NCBI RefSeq assembly: GCF_036320965.1
Contig: NC_092241.1
Coordinates: forward strand, 29,229,297 to 29,293,296
Origin: Panulirus ornatus
Lineage: Eukaryota; Arthropoda; Malacostraca; Decapoda; Palinuridae
Length of the DNA stretch: 64,000 bases
Reading direction: 5' to 3'
Position numbers and translations under genes: made by a program. Every line of letters starts with the position of its first letter. Positions within the stretch are counted from its first letter, which is position 1. The notes below the pieces were generated by a model that was not told the origin of the DNA, searched no databases, and saw nothing but the letters and a program-made list of their open reading frames with translations. Below are positions 35,131 to 47,589 of this stretch, piece after piece.

Positions 35131-35680
35131 TTAAGTATTATACTGCATGATTTTTCACGTTGTATCCGAGTGATAGTAATAAACTCTCCTGTTATCACAT
35201 GTATTTCTCTTTATTTATCTATTTTTTTTGTTGTTGATATCTCAGCTTAAAAGAGCGTAAAGATATTATAAAGAACCAGTTATCTTTCGACGTCGTTCGT
35301 GTCCACGGTGAGGCAAAGAAAGACAGAGTTGCCTCCTTAACATGCGTTGTATACTTTCATACATTTCTGTGTTAACTTTGCTTGCCTGAAGCCAAACGTG
35401 TCTGTCGTGCCGCGTAAAGTGTCATTAGACACTTTCTACTGGATGAATAAAAGCTTTTCTTCTCTGATTTTGTACTGCCGTTGAAATGTCCGCGAGAATG
35501 AATTGTTAGAGTAGGTGGGGTAGGTTTTCTGTCCTCATGATGAGTATGAATTCATGGCACCGTGAGATGGGCAGTATGTGAGGCTTAGATACTGGCGAAC
35601 ATTCTGACAAGTTGAAACCGCAGAAGAGATACAGGAATTGTAGACACAGTTCAGAATCTTTCCCAAAGATTACAGCAAAC
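35131..35680. other. no gene recognised
   Basis: Unassigned AT-rich sequence. Confidence 0.5.
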
Positions 35681-35772
35681 GCAGATACGCTTCTCATAAC
35701 GCAGTAGATACGCTTCTCATAACGCAGTAGATACGCTTCGCATAACGCAGTAGATACGCTTCTCATAACGCA
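35681..35772. repeat. 23-bp tandem repeat, 4 copies
   Basis: Units start at 35684, 35707, 35730 and 35753 (partial). Each holds GATACGCTTCTCATAACGCA. One unit has a C-to-G change. The minus-strand translation reads (VMRSVSTALCE)-like repeats by chance. Confidence 0.95.
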
Positions 35773-36338
35773 AATATGAACCTAGAACGCTTCTCCAATG
35801 TAGGGATAAGCCAAAGCATTTTTTCTCCATATATATGTGAGAGTAACTTTGTAAATACATTTTCGTGATTAACCCAGGGGAGTCGCTGAGGAGGCACCAG
35901 TCGGTGAGCGGAGTAAAGTGGCTCATGAATGATGACCGGCTGATAACCTCTGTGCTCCGACAGGGCCATCGCCCGCGCCCCTGGCAGACGCTGTCATCAG
36001 CACCCTGCGCAGAACTTGTTTAACTCTTCTCTCGTGCCCGAGCGCTGGAGACCGTCGCTTCTACGACCGTCCAGATTCTATTGGTCGAAGATTTCTCTTT
36101 AGAGACCCTTTTGTCCTATTATCATGAGAAATTTCCTCGTTGTCCATATGGGGTCGAACACCACATAACTGATCTGCAGCGAACCCTCACAAAAACTCAA
36201 CTCACAAGAACGAGTTCAGATGGTGCTGGACACACAGTAAAGCCCGACCGACTCGCGTCACTCCCGCCTGCTGAGCCCCGGCCTCCTTAAGTCACTGGCA
36301 ACAGTTTACCGTCGACCGGAACACCTCCTCCTCCCCCA
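35773..36338. other. no supported gene
   Basis: A GC-richer segment begins after GTGCTCCGACAG near 35960 and resembles an acceptor followed by exon sequence, but every frame ends or shifts without a recognisable product. The 69-aa plus ORF at 36081-36290 is unassigned. Confidence 0.35.
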
Positions 36339-36464
36339 CTCTCTCTCTCTCTCTCTCTCTCTCTGTGACCGGCGAACGTGACCAGCATTGGAGGCCTTTT
36401 TTTTTTTTTTTGGAGTACGTCGCATTTACTTGCCGCTTATCCATTTGTAACATATAATCACTAG

Positions 36465-36509
<45 letters not shown>

Positions 36510-36510
36510 G

Positions 36511-36574
<64 letters not shown>
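36339..36574. repeat. cluster of (TC)n, poly-T, (AC)n and (GA)n
   Basis: TC at 36339-36364, T15 near 36397-36411, AC at 36467-36504 and GA at 36515-36574. Confidence 0.97.
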
Positions 36575-36578
<4 letters not shown>

Positions 36579-36911
36579 TGTCTGTGTGTCTTATACTTTT
36601 CCACATTTCTTGATCGGTTAGCACCAAACTTGACACATCGACACGTGCTACAGAAGATCATTGAGGATGGTCAATATGAGCGTTGGGGATTTGAGTATCC
36701 CATCAGATTTCATGAGAGGGAAGGTTTTCCACTCTCCTCCCGACGTGTTCCCCGCGACCACTGGATCAGTCTGCATCACACCTTGACACATCGATGTAGG
36801 TTGACAGGATAGGACGGTCATGGGGCCGGGGGATGAGGGGAGTGAGACTTATGGTATGATGATAATATGTTTTTTTTTTCACCGGTCCAGCGGACGGATA
36901 CCCCAGCTAGT

Positions 36912-36915
<4 letters not shown>
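36575..36915. other. no gene recognised
   Basis: Two near-identical words CTTGACACATCGA (near 36630 and 36783) are the only structure seen. Confidence 0.5.

Positions 36916-36963
<48 letters not shown>
36916..36963. repeat. (AC)n microsatellite
   Basis: About 24 AC units. Confidence 0.98.
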
Positions 36964-36965
<2 letters not shown>

Positions 36966-37058
36966 GGGATATATTGGTTCCGTAAGGAAACTCTGTAGTG
37001 GATGTATGTGAGCCGAACGTTTGCTCCAGCAGCCTCAAAGTTTCTTCAAATTGCTGAA

Positions 37059-38031
37059 CTGATACTTACTCTGTGGTCATGATACTTACTCTGTGGTCAT
37101 GATACTTACTCTGTGGTCATGATACTTACTCTGCGGTCATGATACTTACTCTGTGGTCATGATATTCACTCTGTGGTCATGATACTTACTCTGTGGTCAT
37201 GATACTTATTCTGTGGTCATGATACTTATTCTGTGGTCATGATACTTATTCTGTGGTCATGATACTTATTCTGTGGTCATGATACTCTGTGGTCATGATA
37301 CTTACTCTGTGGTCATGATACTTACTCTGTGGTCATGATACTTATTCTGTGGTCATGATACTCTGTGGTCACGATACTTACTCTGTGGTCATGATACTTA
37401 CTCTGTGGTCATGATACTTACTCTGTGGTCATGATACTTACTCTGCGGTCATGATATTCACTCTGTGGTCATGATACTTACTCTGTGGTCATGATACTTA
37501 CTCTGCGGTCATGATACTTACTCTGTGGTCATGATATTCACTCTGTGGTCATGATACTTACTCTGTGGTCATGATACTTATTCTGTGGTCATGATACTTA
37601 TTCTGTGGTCATGATACTTACTCTGCGGTCATGATACTTACTCTGTGGTCATGATATTCACTCTGTGGTCATGATACTTACTCTGCGGTCATGATATTCA
37701 CTCTGTGGTCATGATACTTACTCTGTGGTCATGATACTTACTCTGCGGTCATGATACTCTGTGGTCACGATACTTACTCTGTGGTCATGATACTTACTCT
37801 GTGGTCATGATACTTACTCTGTGGTCATGATACTTACTCTGTGGTCACGATACTTACTCTGTGGTCATGATACTTACTCTGTGATCATGATGCTTACTCT
37901 TTGGTCACGATACTTACTCTTTGGTCACGATACTCACTCTGTGGTCATGATACTCTGTGGTCATGAGACTCACTCTGTGGTCATGAGACTCACTCTGTGG
38001 TCACGATACTCACTCTGTGGTCATGAAATTT
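37059..38031. repeat. 20-bp minisatellite, about 48 copies
   Basis: The unit is CTCTGTGGTCATGATACTTA. Variants carry GCGG for GTGG, ATTCTG for ACTCTG, ATTCAC for ACTTAC and CACGATA for CATGATA. Shortened 16-bp units (GATACTCTGTGGTCAT) appear near 37283, 37358, 37756 and 37948. Runs of variants recur in the same order (GCGG unit, GTGG unit, ATTCAC unit), indicating duplication of blocks of several units. The right edge (37880-38031) is the most diverged, as expected of array edges. Confidence 0.98.
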
Positions 38032-40592
38032 AATGTTAGCCTGCCTCAAGATGGAGGCACAGCCCACGAACGTTAACATCTGAATTGCATGAAAGGTTGA
38101 GTGAGTCTGAGGGTGTAGTGAGGAGGCAGCATGTTAGTCCCCAGGACACCTCTTCATTACTGGGTTCATAAACAGATCGACCCACAGTGCTGGCTAAAGT
38201 TAGCACCCTCTCTCTTTTACAGCTCGTGGAGATGAGTGTGGGAGTTTAACGATCGTGTTCACTTTGCTCCTTTTACCTGTCACTCCTCCACTACTTATCT
38301 GTTTGATTGTTGTCGCTACATATAGCAGTAATGAAGATGTGGGTTTTGTGTATGACTACCATCAGTTATCTACATGAACTACCTTCTTTGTAGCAATTCC
38401 TTGAGAGCATATCGCTTCCTATATACCAAATAGATTTTTTTTTTGTCTGTTGGGCGTTTTAAGAACCACCAACCAAACATTATGATCGAAATACCTCATA
38501 ATAGAATGCTCGCATTCTCACAAGCCCCAGACCATGTTATTTGTAGAGACGCAGAAAGATGTGAGGAACATCTTGGCATGAATAACTCATAAGTTTTGAT
38601 TCATGTAAAAGATGAAATAGAAAACTTTCAATTATTATGCAGTGCGAACAGTAACATTCAATATTGTACGTGTTTCACAAAAGGGTCCAACAACCCCAGA
38701 TCACATTCACTTATTACACCTTACACGTACATCACAAATAGTGAAAGGAACCAAAATGAAGTGTTATCCAGGACAAGTACACAGACCTTCAAGCACGTAA
38801 ATGACCACCAATAGGAGAGTCGTTTCTTGGGGACATACCACACCACGAAGGAGAAATTATCATTTCTAGATCGTAAACACAGCTTGCGTGTGGTCGAGGT
38901 GCCGGATGATGGTTGCTCTGCCATCTCTTCCATATAGGGAGACACCGCTCTTAAAGTAAAGGATCAGTAACACCAGCGGGTGTGCTGAAGGAGTCCAAGT
39001 AATGAGGGCCGCGCCCCTAATGGGCAACTGATGCAGGAACAATAGATGCTTAGTACTGTTACTCTCAACACGATTGTTGATATGTGCAGTGATTCACCAG
39101 ATAGAGTGAGTGACACTGACGATATCGTGATGGTCGTGGGAGTAAGGATATCTAAAGATGCTGTGTCCTAGACTGTGATGTAGAGGTCGTCCATTACCAT
39201 CGTACGACCGAGGACAAGTAAGATGTATCCATAAACCATTGATGTGATGCTGGAAATTATGAAAATTTATTCCAGCCGTAGATTTCTACTTGAGAGAAGC
39301 CATGATGCGTTGCTTCAGTATGCATGGGTAAAAAAAAAAAATGAAGAAATACCAAGGAGAAATATGTAATATCAGTTAATGGAAGATATACGTAAGGAAA
39401 TTATGGCGAAATTAACAACCTCTTCACTGACGTAGGAGCGTGGAGGATTTTCAAAGAGGCTGAATAGAAGAGAAGATTTAGTGGTTATAATGAGGGGGTT
39501 GATCGGCGTACATACATGAACTGAGGGAGTTAGAGAGGGAGACGGTGAGAGAGAGTAAAAACAGATGAGTGGCCAAACAGGTGCTGTCGGCAGTATAGGA
39601 CAAGTACGGACATATTACATAAAAGATAGGGAAAATCCAACAGCCAAGTCAACCTTCACGAGGCATGAAAAAGCAAGAAAGGAATAAAGATGAGATAAAA
39701 GTCAGGTATGAGTAAGTTATTATAGACATACCCTAGGATTACTCTACAATGTTCCCTCTATGAATCGGGCACAAAGTAACAGTTAATCATCAAATTATCA
39801 TACCGACAACTTCAAAGGGTATTGAATTCAGGGATGAATAATGATACATGTAAGGATGTAAATGCAAAATTTGAAAGCGTATTTACCATAAGGATTTATA
39901 GCGCCCATATCTACTGGACATGAAAAGAACTGAAATGAAATATTGGATGTAATAAGGCTTTTGATCGACTACAATTTTTGAAGGCACAGATGGTCCTTCA
40001 CTTCTGTGCTTGCAAAAAGTCTAGGAAGACCACTCGACCTTTAATTTAGGATCTGTCTGGACGAGGATAGACAGACATCAAAGAGAGGAAGTATGTGAAA
40101 TAATTGCTCTAAATTTCAGACCTAAGTTAATGACAGAGCTCCTGAACTCCTGTGAGGGAATTTGTGGTATTTCTTCGGAAGTCAAGTTTGCTGGTTTCTT
40201 CACACTCAAAATTCACTTGGTTGCATTCTTCACAGCAGCCAGATGAATAATCTTAAATCCTGGTAGTTGGGAAAGGCTCCGTGAAAGAACCGCGTTGCTT
40301 GACTGGAAATGACAGGAATTTTAATAGAGGCACCCATTGAGACTGGGTATTTTGGCAACAGAGGCGTTGCCCAGGGATCAGGTTCGACACCAGTTCTCAT
40401 GACTGATATATATCATTAATATTTATTGAAATGTGAGTATGTAGCACAGTTCTAGATGCTGAATACCTGTCCCACGATGAAGTTCTCACATGGATACCAG
40501 TGGCTTATACCGACTATGAACCTGATAAGATCAATAATGACAAATCATGAGCCAAGGCCTTCTTCTCCTCCTGCCCTGGTGGAGAAGTGTAG
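38032..40592. other. no supported gene
   Basis: Mostly AT-rich unassigned sequence. Between about 39850 and 40420 there are weak RT-like words (NKAFDRLQFLKAQM near 39955 and GVAQGSGSTPVLM near 40365) that could mark a very old LINE. The spacing is too long for confidence. Confidence 0.35.
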
Positions 40593-40804
40593 GAGAAAGA
40601 GAAAAGGGCGCTGACGCTGATAAAGAAGGTGGTGGTGGTGGTGATGGGTGGCTAAGACCGGGAGCTGGTCATTGTGTCGAGACTGCCGGTCACAATAGTG
40701 GCGGGAACACTACGGGTGATAAGAGTAATCCCGACCCCATGCTGCACACGGACTCATCAACGCACACTCCGACCCCCTCCACCGTGACCACATACCTCTC
40801 TTAA
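40593..40804 (+). CDS. candidate terminal coding exon, product unknown
   Basis: A pyrimidine-rich run (CTTCTTCTCCTCCTGCCC) precedes AGTGTAG, a possible acceptor ending at 40592. The frame then reads EREKGADADKEGGGGGDGWL, RPGAGHCVETAGHNSGGNTT, GDKSNPDPMLHTDSS and THTPTPSTVTTYLS before TAA at 40802-40804. The composition (charged, Gly-rich, then Thr/Pro/Ser-rich) resembles a disordered C-terminal tail. The frame is also open upstream to an ATG at 40547. GC content is above that of the flanks. The family is not recognised. Confidence 0.35.
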
Positions 40805-41989
40805 GAGTCAAGTGGCTATACTGGGATCCTCCCACCACCCCGCCATTAGCGCTGCCATGTCGAGTGTACTGTTCTGAACTCAACAGTCCAATATATGTGT
40901 CGCGAGGGTGAATTCCTATTGGAGAATCGTAATTTCAGACCGAAGTTACCTTCTGACGCACCTTTTTCGGACAGGTAACACCGAGGTGTTTGGCGGCTGA
41001 ATAGTTATTGTGGTGAGTGACAGCTGATGAATGAGCCTTCCAGCCGCCTTTCATTAGTCTTCACTGGTTCTGCTTAACACAGACACTCCTCGGCCCGTTC
41101 CTGTTGTGTTCGTCATCATTTTGCGTATTCCTTTTCCTTTTCATAATTCATGCTATTCCCTCTAATTTCCTCGACTTTGCTCTTGTGTCTAATCAGCCAC
41201 ATCTGATATCCGTCAAGTTTTCTATATCCATCGCTTGGGTTTCGAGTCTCGCCATAACCTTGCTCAATTAACCCATTCTCTGCCCATCCCTCCGTCAACC
41301 TGCTGTTCTTTCCTCATCACGTCTGGCCATCCCTCACCACCTGAAATCGCCTCTTACCCCATGGCCCTTACCCCTCTCCGTCAGAAGAGATGGAAACCCC
41401 ACGAATGTAGAACTCCTTCCGCGCACAGTACAGATAGGTGATTACACACAAAATAAGAAAGACGCAAGTACGGATAAACAAACACGTATAAGAAAAAATT
41501 ACACATGCAAGCACTCACACCTCACTTTAAAATACACCCAGGCTCCCTACAGGCAGGAGTTCTGATAAGTATGAATGTTGTCAGTTATACAGAAGGACCT
41601 TCCATGATTACGTCAACTCAGAATTTAAGAAATAACCTAACCTTCTTTGCATCTATAATACTCAGAATAACACAGAATATAAGTATTCCCTGAACACTAT
41701 CCCTTCCATCGCATCAGTCTATCCGTGGTTCCATGTATACAGAAGACCACATATACATCCAAGTCGTATTTGTATACATTCGTAGAAAACTGGGTTTGAT
41801 CGCATGTGAAGCTCATGCAAAAACCTGGAAGACCATATCGCATGAGTTGCGTTCGTGAGAATGTGAATTGTAATTGTACAAAAATTTACACAAGAAGTCT
41901 TTCGTCCGTTCGTCAATTCGTTGTGTCATTTGGCCGCATCCAGAAGCGATTTATCTTGGCTTTGGCCAAGACAAGTATTTTACGGCGTT

Positions 41990-41991
<2 letters not shown>
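40805..41991. other. no supported gene
   Basis: A pyrimidine tract ending CTCCGTCAG near 41366-41384 looks like an acceptor, but the sequence behind it gives no convincing exon. Confidence 0.4.
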
Positions 41992-42034
<43 letters not shown>

Positions 42035-42140
42035 GTATGTGTGTATGATTACTATATTATGGTGCGGAGAGAGAGTTTTGCTCTCGTGCTTCCACGTCTC
42101 AACCTTTTTTACATACGTGTTCTAAAATTTTACTCCTGTG

Positions 42141-42193
<53 letters not shown>

Positions 42194-42260
42194 ATACACA
42201 TACACAGCCTAAGCAAGCTACCCATTTTTTTTTATACTGTTCACTCTAGGCAGGTGCATA
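41992..42260 (-). mobile_element. SINE family A, body and tail between two microsatellites
   Basis: (GT)n at 41992-42033, then the reversed tail (TATGATTACTATATTATGG, GAGAGAGTTTTGCTCTCGTG), an ACTCCTGTGTCTACAC spacer, (AC)n at 42144-42187, and a decayed body (GCCTAAGCAAGCTACCCATT). The tRNA head is lost. Confidence 0.6.
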
Positions 42261-42387
42261 AGCTGTAAGGGAACTGCCAGAGTCAGCAGTTTTGACGACT
42301 TGTTTGTGAATGGTAGGAACGTGTGGCTGGTAAATGTGTGTCTGTGGCAAATGTGTATGAAAGACAGAGTTGAGCAATTTTGTGTGC

Positions 42388-42390
<3 letters not shown>

Positions 42391-42433
<43 letters not shown>
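42391..42433. repeat. (GT)n microsatellite
   Basis: About 21 GT units. Confidence 0.97.
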
Positions 42434-42434
<1 letters not shown>

Positions 42435-42724
42435 GCAGTAGCGATTGTATTTATGAATAATAGAATACAGGAGGGCAACAGACACATGCAGACAACAGTT
42501 ATGAGCCGGGATGAAAATTCAGTTTATCAGCGGGTGTATAAAGGCGTCAGGCAGTGTGTGACTTATACCCACATCTCCATTCCGGTCGGCCATTGGTTCA
42601 ATCAACTCCGCTTCTTCGGCCTAATCCTCTCTCTCAGTCTGACGGGGCTACATTTGCTGCTGCCTGACTCTTGCTACGTCGTCAGCAGAGGTGGAGGTGG
42701 GGTAGAAAGGGGGTAGTGGGACTC
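42434..42724. other. no supported gene
   Basis: CTAATCCTCTCTCTCAG near 42619-42635 is acceptor-like, with an open frame to a stop at 42714-42716, but no matching product. Confidence 0.35.
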
Positions 42725-43660
42725 CATGCCTCCCTTATTCGATACTTAATTTAAGGAGAGAGTTAAGGCTGTGGAAAAGATTAAGGGTGGCTGAGGTGGT
42801 GCCATAAAATAAGGATAATAAAATGGTGAATGCTGGTGAGAATGAGGGATGATGGCGGGCGTGGAGGGTTATGAGGGTGGATAGGGATGATTTAAAGGAT
42901 CATAGGGTTTATGGATGATAGGATGGGGACTGCTGCGAGGGAAAAGAGACTCAGATATTGTGATGGGAGTTAAGGGTGGCGGGAGTGTGGGATGGTAGAG
43001 ATGAGGACTGTTGAAGTGAGTGTGACGGGTGATAGGGATGAGTAGTGATGGGATTGACACGTGATGAACTGCTAGACATTGATGGTAATGTGAGGAAATG
43101 GGTAGTTGAAAGCCAATAGGTGTGGTAGCGGGGGTCAGGTGGATTAAGCTGTAATTGGAGTGAGGGTACTTCAGGTTCAGGAATGATTAAGTCGCTGGTG
43201 CGATGAAGAATGATGAGGGTGGAGAGTGGCGAACTGTGAGGCAGTGGGGAATCTAGCGGCGTGAAGGATGATAAGGGCGAGAGGTGGTGGTAAGAAGCCT
43301 TTTGGAAGACAGATGATTAAGATGAAGAGGGATGTGGTGAGGAGAAGGTTGATGAAGGTGAAGAATATGCTTCAGGAGGGATGGTGGAAATGAGGGGGGA
43401 CTTATTTTTAGGGGTGGTGGATATAAGGGGGACTAGATTGAAGGGTGGTAAGGGATAGTGAGGATAATGAGTTTTAAGAGTTATGGGTGGTAGGTTTTTG
43501 CTGTGGCAAGAATACGGAGGTGGTAGAGTATTTGGAGTGTGGGTCGTGGAGTGGTGGATGTATGGGGGTGGTGGGTGTGTGGGGCGGTTGATATATGATG
43601 GGTGGTGGGTGTGTGGGTGGGGTAGTAAGAATGGGTGATGGGGAGAGAAGAGTATTAAGA
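42725..43660. repeat. decayed G-rich minisatellite tract
   Basis: GGGTGG, GGATGATGAGGG, GGTGGTGGG and GTGGATGTATGGGGG words recur at irregular 25-40 bp spacing over more than 900 bp. The plus strand is strongly G over C. Minus-strand ORFs (HPHTHHPSY.. type) are by-products. Confidence 0.6.
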
Positions 43661-44555
43661 CAAGGAATTTACGGGGCAAGGAAAGTGGTGAATTGGTTTT
43701 GAATTTAACGGTTGCTGAGGGTACTAGATACTACCGCTTTGAGATGAAAAAAAATGTTAATTATCCATTTGTATTTTCTGACAATCGTACGTAAATGTAC
43801 TCATCGAAAACACACCAGACCGTCTCGACGTCAAAGTGAGATTACCTCATGATCACCACACAGTCAACAGTAGCGAAGAAATATCAACAGTTTGGACGGT
43901 TCGTGATAACGAATTACGTAATGAACTTCCACGTGTTGTCTAACACTTGCTGCCGTTATGGTCATTATTGGTTCTTGTACAGAGTTCAGGGCAGCTCAGA
44001 ACGAACAAGAGGAACTTGGCGTGTCGACAGACAACAATGAAAGAAAGTGAACTGAATTGATTTCTTTCCCCCCCCTACCATTCATGGCCATGTTCGACCT
44101 TCCCTGTTCTTAGTCTTCGTCGAAATGTCAGAATGCAAAATATATCAATACATATTTACTATCCTTCGATCGCTGAGGCATCGCTGGTTAAGATAAAGCT
44201 ACAAAAAGTTGTCATATGATTTGTTCTTTTAATGGTATTCAATGCATATAGATAATCCCCTCAGAACAAATATTGCATCGATATCAATGGGGGTTCATTT
44301 AAATTTGAATGAGGTACATACAGTCTTAATCAAACTATTGTTTTGCGAAGCCAAGAGACAGTACCTCCGTCCGTTTGTGTTACAGGAAACAACAGAAAAA
44401 AAAGTCAGATTTTTTTTCCTATGAAGTGTATCTAACTGCATGAGGTATATTGATACTGATTACTGATGGATTATCAAACAGGGTTTGGCAAACTAAGAAC
44501 ATAAACAGATCCACATGAAAGTTCCAGAACGAACTTTCTCTTCGTGTTACCGGGC
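43661..44555. other. no gene recognised
   Basis: Unassigned AT-rich sequence. Confidence 0.5.
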
Positions 44556-44645
44556 TATAGCCGCCTCCTCCTCCTCCTCCTCCCGCCTGGGTCAGCAGGC
44601 TTACTGAGGAAGTCATGTTTTTGTGGGCGTTGTGCAGGATAATAT

Positions 44646-44788
44646 ATGGCCACGACCCAGCGCCGTGACCCGGCGTACAGTGGCTCTCGCGCGCCCACCG
44701 TCAAGACCACGCCCGCCATCGAGGCCCATCGTCCCCTACCCTCCCCCCCCACGCCCGCTGTCAAGCCTCAACCCTACCACGCCCGCTG
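44646..44788 (+). CDS. possible first coding exon in a GC-rich island
   Basis: ATG at 44646 follows an in-frame stop and opens MATTQRRDPAYSGSRAPTVK, TTPAIEAHRPLPSPPTPAVK and PQPYHAR. The frame reaches GCTG/GTAAGC, a good donor at 44788/44789. If unspliced it would stop at 44790. The region 44560-44820 is much more GC-rich than its surroundings. A 27-bp unit (CACGCCCGCTG plus AAGCCTCAACCCTAC) is repeated about three times across the putative donor. That repeat weakens the case, because the 'donor' lies inside a repeated unit. Confidence 0.25.
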
Positions 44789-44792
44789 GTAA

Positions 44793-45218
44793 GCCTCAAC
44801 CCTACCACGCCCGCTGGTATGCCGAGACGTCCCACCTCCTCTATCACAGCCACTGTGTGATTACAGAATTCTAAACGGCTGGTGTTGCGATAAGATAATG
44901 ATGATTACGGCCAAATCACTCTGATCTATGTGACTGAGTAATTCTTTAATTGCATGATGGTAGTGAACTAATTCTTAAATTATACTACCTGTCTTGTGGT
45001 ACGAAGTGGATGACTACTGCAGAGATACACACACACCCCGACAACGCCCAGGTTCTGAGTAATGATAGTAATACAATTAAGTGATCCGAGTCAATAAGGA
45101 GAAACTTGATCAGAGAGGTGATACGATTCATTGGTTCACGAGGAGATTGATTTTCATCGTATTAGATTATAGCATTTATGGTTAGAAGGTATGACGGCGG
45201 GTGTGTGAGAGAGTGTGG
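44793..45218. other. no gene recognised
   Basis: Repeat end to about 44820, then unassigned sequence. Confidence 0.5.

Positions 45219-45276
<58 letters not shown>
45219..45276. repeat. (GT)n microsatellite
   Basis: About 29 GT units with one TA interruption. Confidence 0.97.
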
Positions 45277-45279
<3 letters not shown>

Positions 45280-45478
45280 CTCTGTGCCCATCAGGTGGTC
45301 ATTTGGAGGTGTAAGATTAAGCCGTGTATCAACCCAGGGACGTGAGAGTACACAGAGAGGACGAATAACAGGAGATAATGATGGTACATGACAAGGGTAC
45401 CTTCTGGAGGACAGTATTGCTAACGTGGTCATTATCTTGTCTGTGATGGAGACAGAGGAGAAAAGTAGAGAGCAACTC

Positions 45479-45481
<3 letters not shown>
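45277..45481. other. no gene recognised
   Basis: Spacer between two microsatellites. No coding support. Confidence 0.5.

Positions 45482-45529
<48 letters not shown>
45482..45529. repeat. (CA)n microsatellite
   Basis: About 24 CA units. Confidence 0.97.
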
Positions 45530-45530
<1 letters not shown>

Positions 45531-45960
45531 CACTCCCTCCGGCCACAGCAGCCGGCAAGGGGGAAAAAGTTGCGAAGGAACATCATGTATTATGGCAAGA
45601 ATAATGTCATGATCATGTTAAAGGAAAGGATGAAGGGAAAACTTTCCCTGCTCTAACTGCAGCCAAGTTTTCTAGGGAGGAAGCTAGAATATGAAAGTAG
45701 GGGAAAAATATTGGTCTTGACTGCTGCGTATTCTGAAATAATTACAGTAAATGTCTGTTTTTATATTCCTGATATGGGCGTATTCACCGAAGATAGATAT
45801 CTGTAAAGTTTTTGTCTAGTCTTGATCGGAAGGTATTCATAGTTCTACAGCTTTTAATTTCATGAAGTTGTTGAGGTTCTGTACATGCCTTTGCCCTCAC
45901 CATGATCCTTATCGTAGCTAATCATTCATCATCATAGTCTACCTCTTTCTTAAGAAATTC
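45530..45960. other. no gene recognised
   Basis: Unassigned sequence. Confidence 0.5.
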
Positions 45961-46160
45961 AGCTGCGGTCCTGTCTACTCCAGCCGCCTTGCCACATTTT
46001 ATGTTACGCAAGAATTTCGCTACCTCTTCTCTATTCACCAAACAACTTTCTATGACTCTCTTACTTCACATTACTCCACGACCCAAACACCCTACGTTTG
46101 CCACCCTATCATCAGACACCTTCAGTGATCCTTCAAAATACTCGCAGTCACATCTCCTCA
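45961..46160 (-). mobile_element. RTE-like LINE fragment
   Basis: AGCTGCGGTCCTGTCTACTCC, GCCGCCTTGCC, GACTCTCTTACTTCACATTA and CCTTCAAAATACTC match the minus-strand text of the linker between endonuclease and RT in the copies at 50030-50120 and 58590-58780. Short and internal to the element. Confidence 0.6.
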
Positions 46161-46179
46161 CCTCTTAATTGCCATATCT

Positions 46180-46202
46180 GTATCTATCTATCTATCTATC
46201 TA

Positions 46203-46296
<94 letters not shown>
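46180..46296. repeat. (TATC)n-(TA)n-(GA)n compound microsatellite
   Basis: TATC to about 46205, TA to 46261 and GA to 46296. Confidence 0.97.
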
Positions 46297-46297
<1 letters not shown>

Positions 46298-47589
46298 GTG
46301 CAGGCAATATTTTTATTTCATACACATCTCCATTAACAGAACTTTCTTGTGCACATGGTAATGCCTTTATGATCTCTCTTGTTCTAAGATTCTCTCTCTC
46401 GTTTTTGTATTGTACAGAAGGTAATGAGTTAAGCCTGCTGCCTTATCCATCTCTTCATCACGTAGGATCACGTAGAAGCTACACAAACCATATCTGTCAT
46501 TGAAGTTTGTGTGATTCACTCCACATTGTACACTACTCACTGTTCCATTAGTCTCTAACATTTGGCGCTCCTCCAGCTGCATCTTCAGGCATTATTGATA
46601 GTTAATCTAATCCTTGAATCTCACAAACAGTTGTTGCATCGCGCTTACGACAGCGTTCGTTCTGTGGTTACTTCTTACTACTTGGGACTGACTGCGAGGT
46701 TTCTACCCTCGGTCAGTCTCTGTTACGTAGGGAAGGTCAAGCGCAGCGGCGATTGTGCCATTGAGGTGTCTGCTGTTAAGTTCAAACATTCTCCATACAC
46801 CAATGATTTTAGACATAGATAATATCTATGCAGTGCACGTTATCATTATGTTCTCATTTAGCTGTTGATCTTGTCAAGGTTGTGTTGTGGTCATTTGGAA
46901 ATGCATTGTAAATCGTCGGCATAAAATGGTAAAAGTTATATAAGTGTAATAGCTGGACTGTGAAGTGGTGTTCAACCCCTTTGAAGGGTGAGTGTCGTGG
47001 TACAGATTTTTTTTTCGCCTTAGAAGTTTACTGACTCTAAGGTTCTTGATGATGTTTGACATATCTTCCTGATTGCTCACTTATTCGTTCATGGCTTGTC
47101 GTCCGAGACCAAGCGTTTTAAAGCTGTTTTCAACAGAGGTGTTGATATAAATCAAAACATATAACATTTTGTTATATTCTGAATCTGATTGATAAAAGCA
47201 TTGATGATATAAAAGTTGCATTCCTTACATATTTTACCATCAGTACTCTTTCTGGTAAGGGTTTGGGTAGTAACATCCGTAGTTAATTGTGATGTCAGAC
47301 CCAATATGATATTAGATTGATGCTGACAGGGGTTCACAGACGCAAGGGTGTCTCTAAGTGGTCCACATATGAAAAGGTTAAGAACCCCCCTCCTCTTTGC
47401 CCTCGACGGATATGCTTAATTTCTTTGTCAGTAAGTTTATTGTTCACAGATACTTGCTTGATATGTTGACTCTTGGGTGGAGTAGGTGCCAATCTAGACA
47501 GTTCCTGTAGCCTCGACCTACTTACGCAAAATTTGCTTTGTTTGTATCTGACAGGACCTGCACTCATTGCACAAAGGCATCTTTCCAAG
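46297..47589. other. no gene recognised
   Basis: Unassigned. Short ORFs without domains. Confidence 0.5.

Noticed and set aside
35962..36110. Exon after GTGCTCCGACAG acceptor
   Set aside because: GC-rich and open in one frame, but no donor and no recognisable product.
37059..38031. CRISPR-like regular repeat
   Set aside because: Units are directly adjacent with no unique spacers, so this is a minisatellite. The setting is animal DNA.
39850..40420. LINE RT relic (NKAFDRLQFLKAQM, GVAQGSGSTPVLM)
   Set aside because: Motif spacing is about twice that expected and the intervening text shows no RT features. Kept only as a note.
41366..41420. Exon after CTCCGTCAG acceptor
   Set aside because: Several frames are possible, none with a convincing donor or recognised peptide.
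42619..42716. Exon after CTCTCTCTCAG acceptor
   Set aside because: The tract is simple pyrimidine repeat and the 27-codon peptide is not distinctive.
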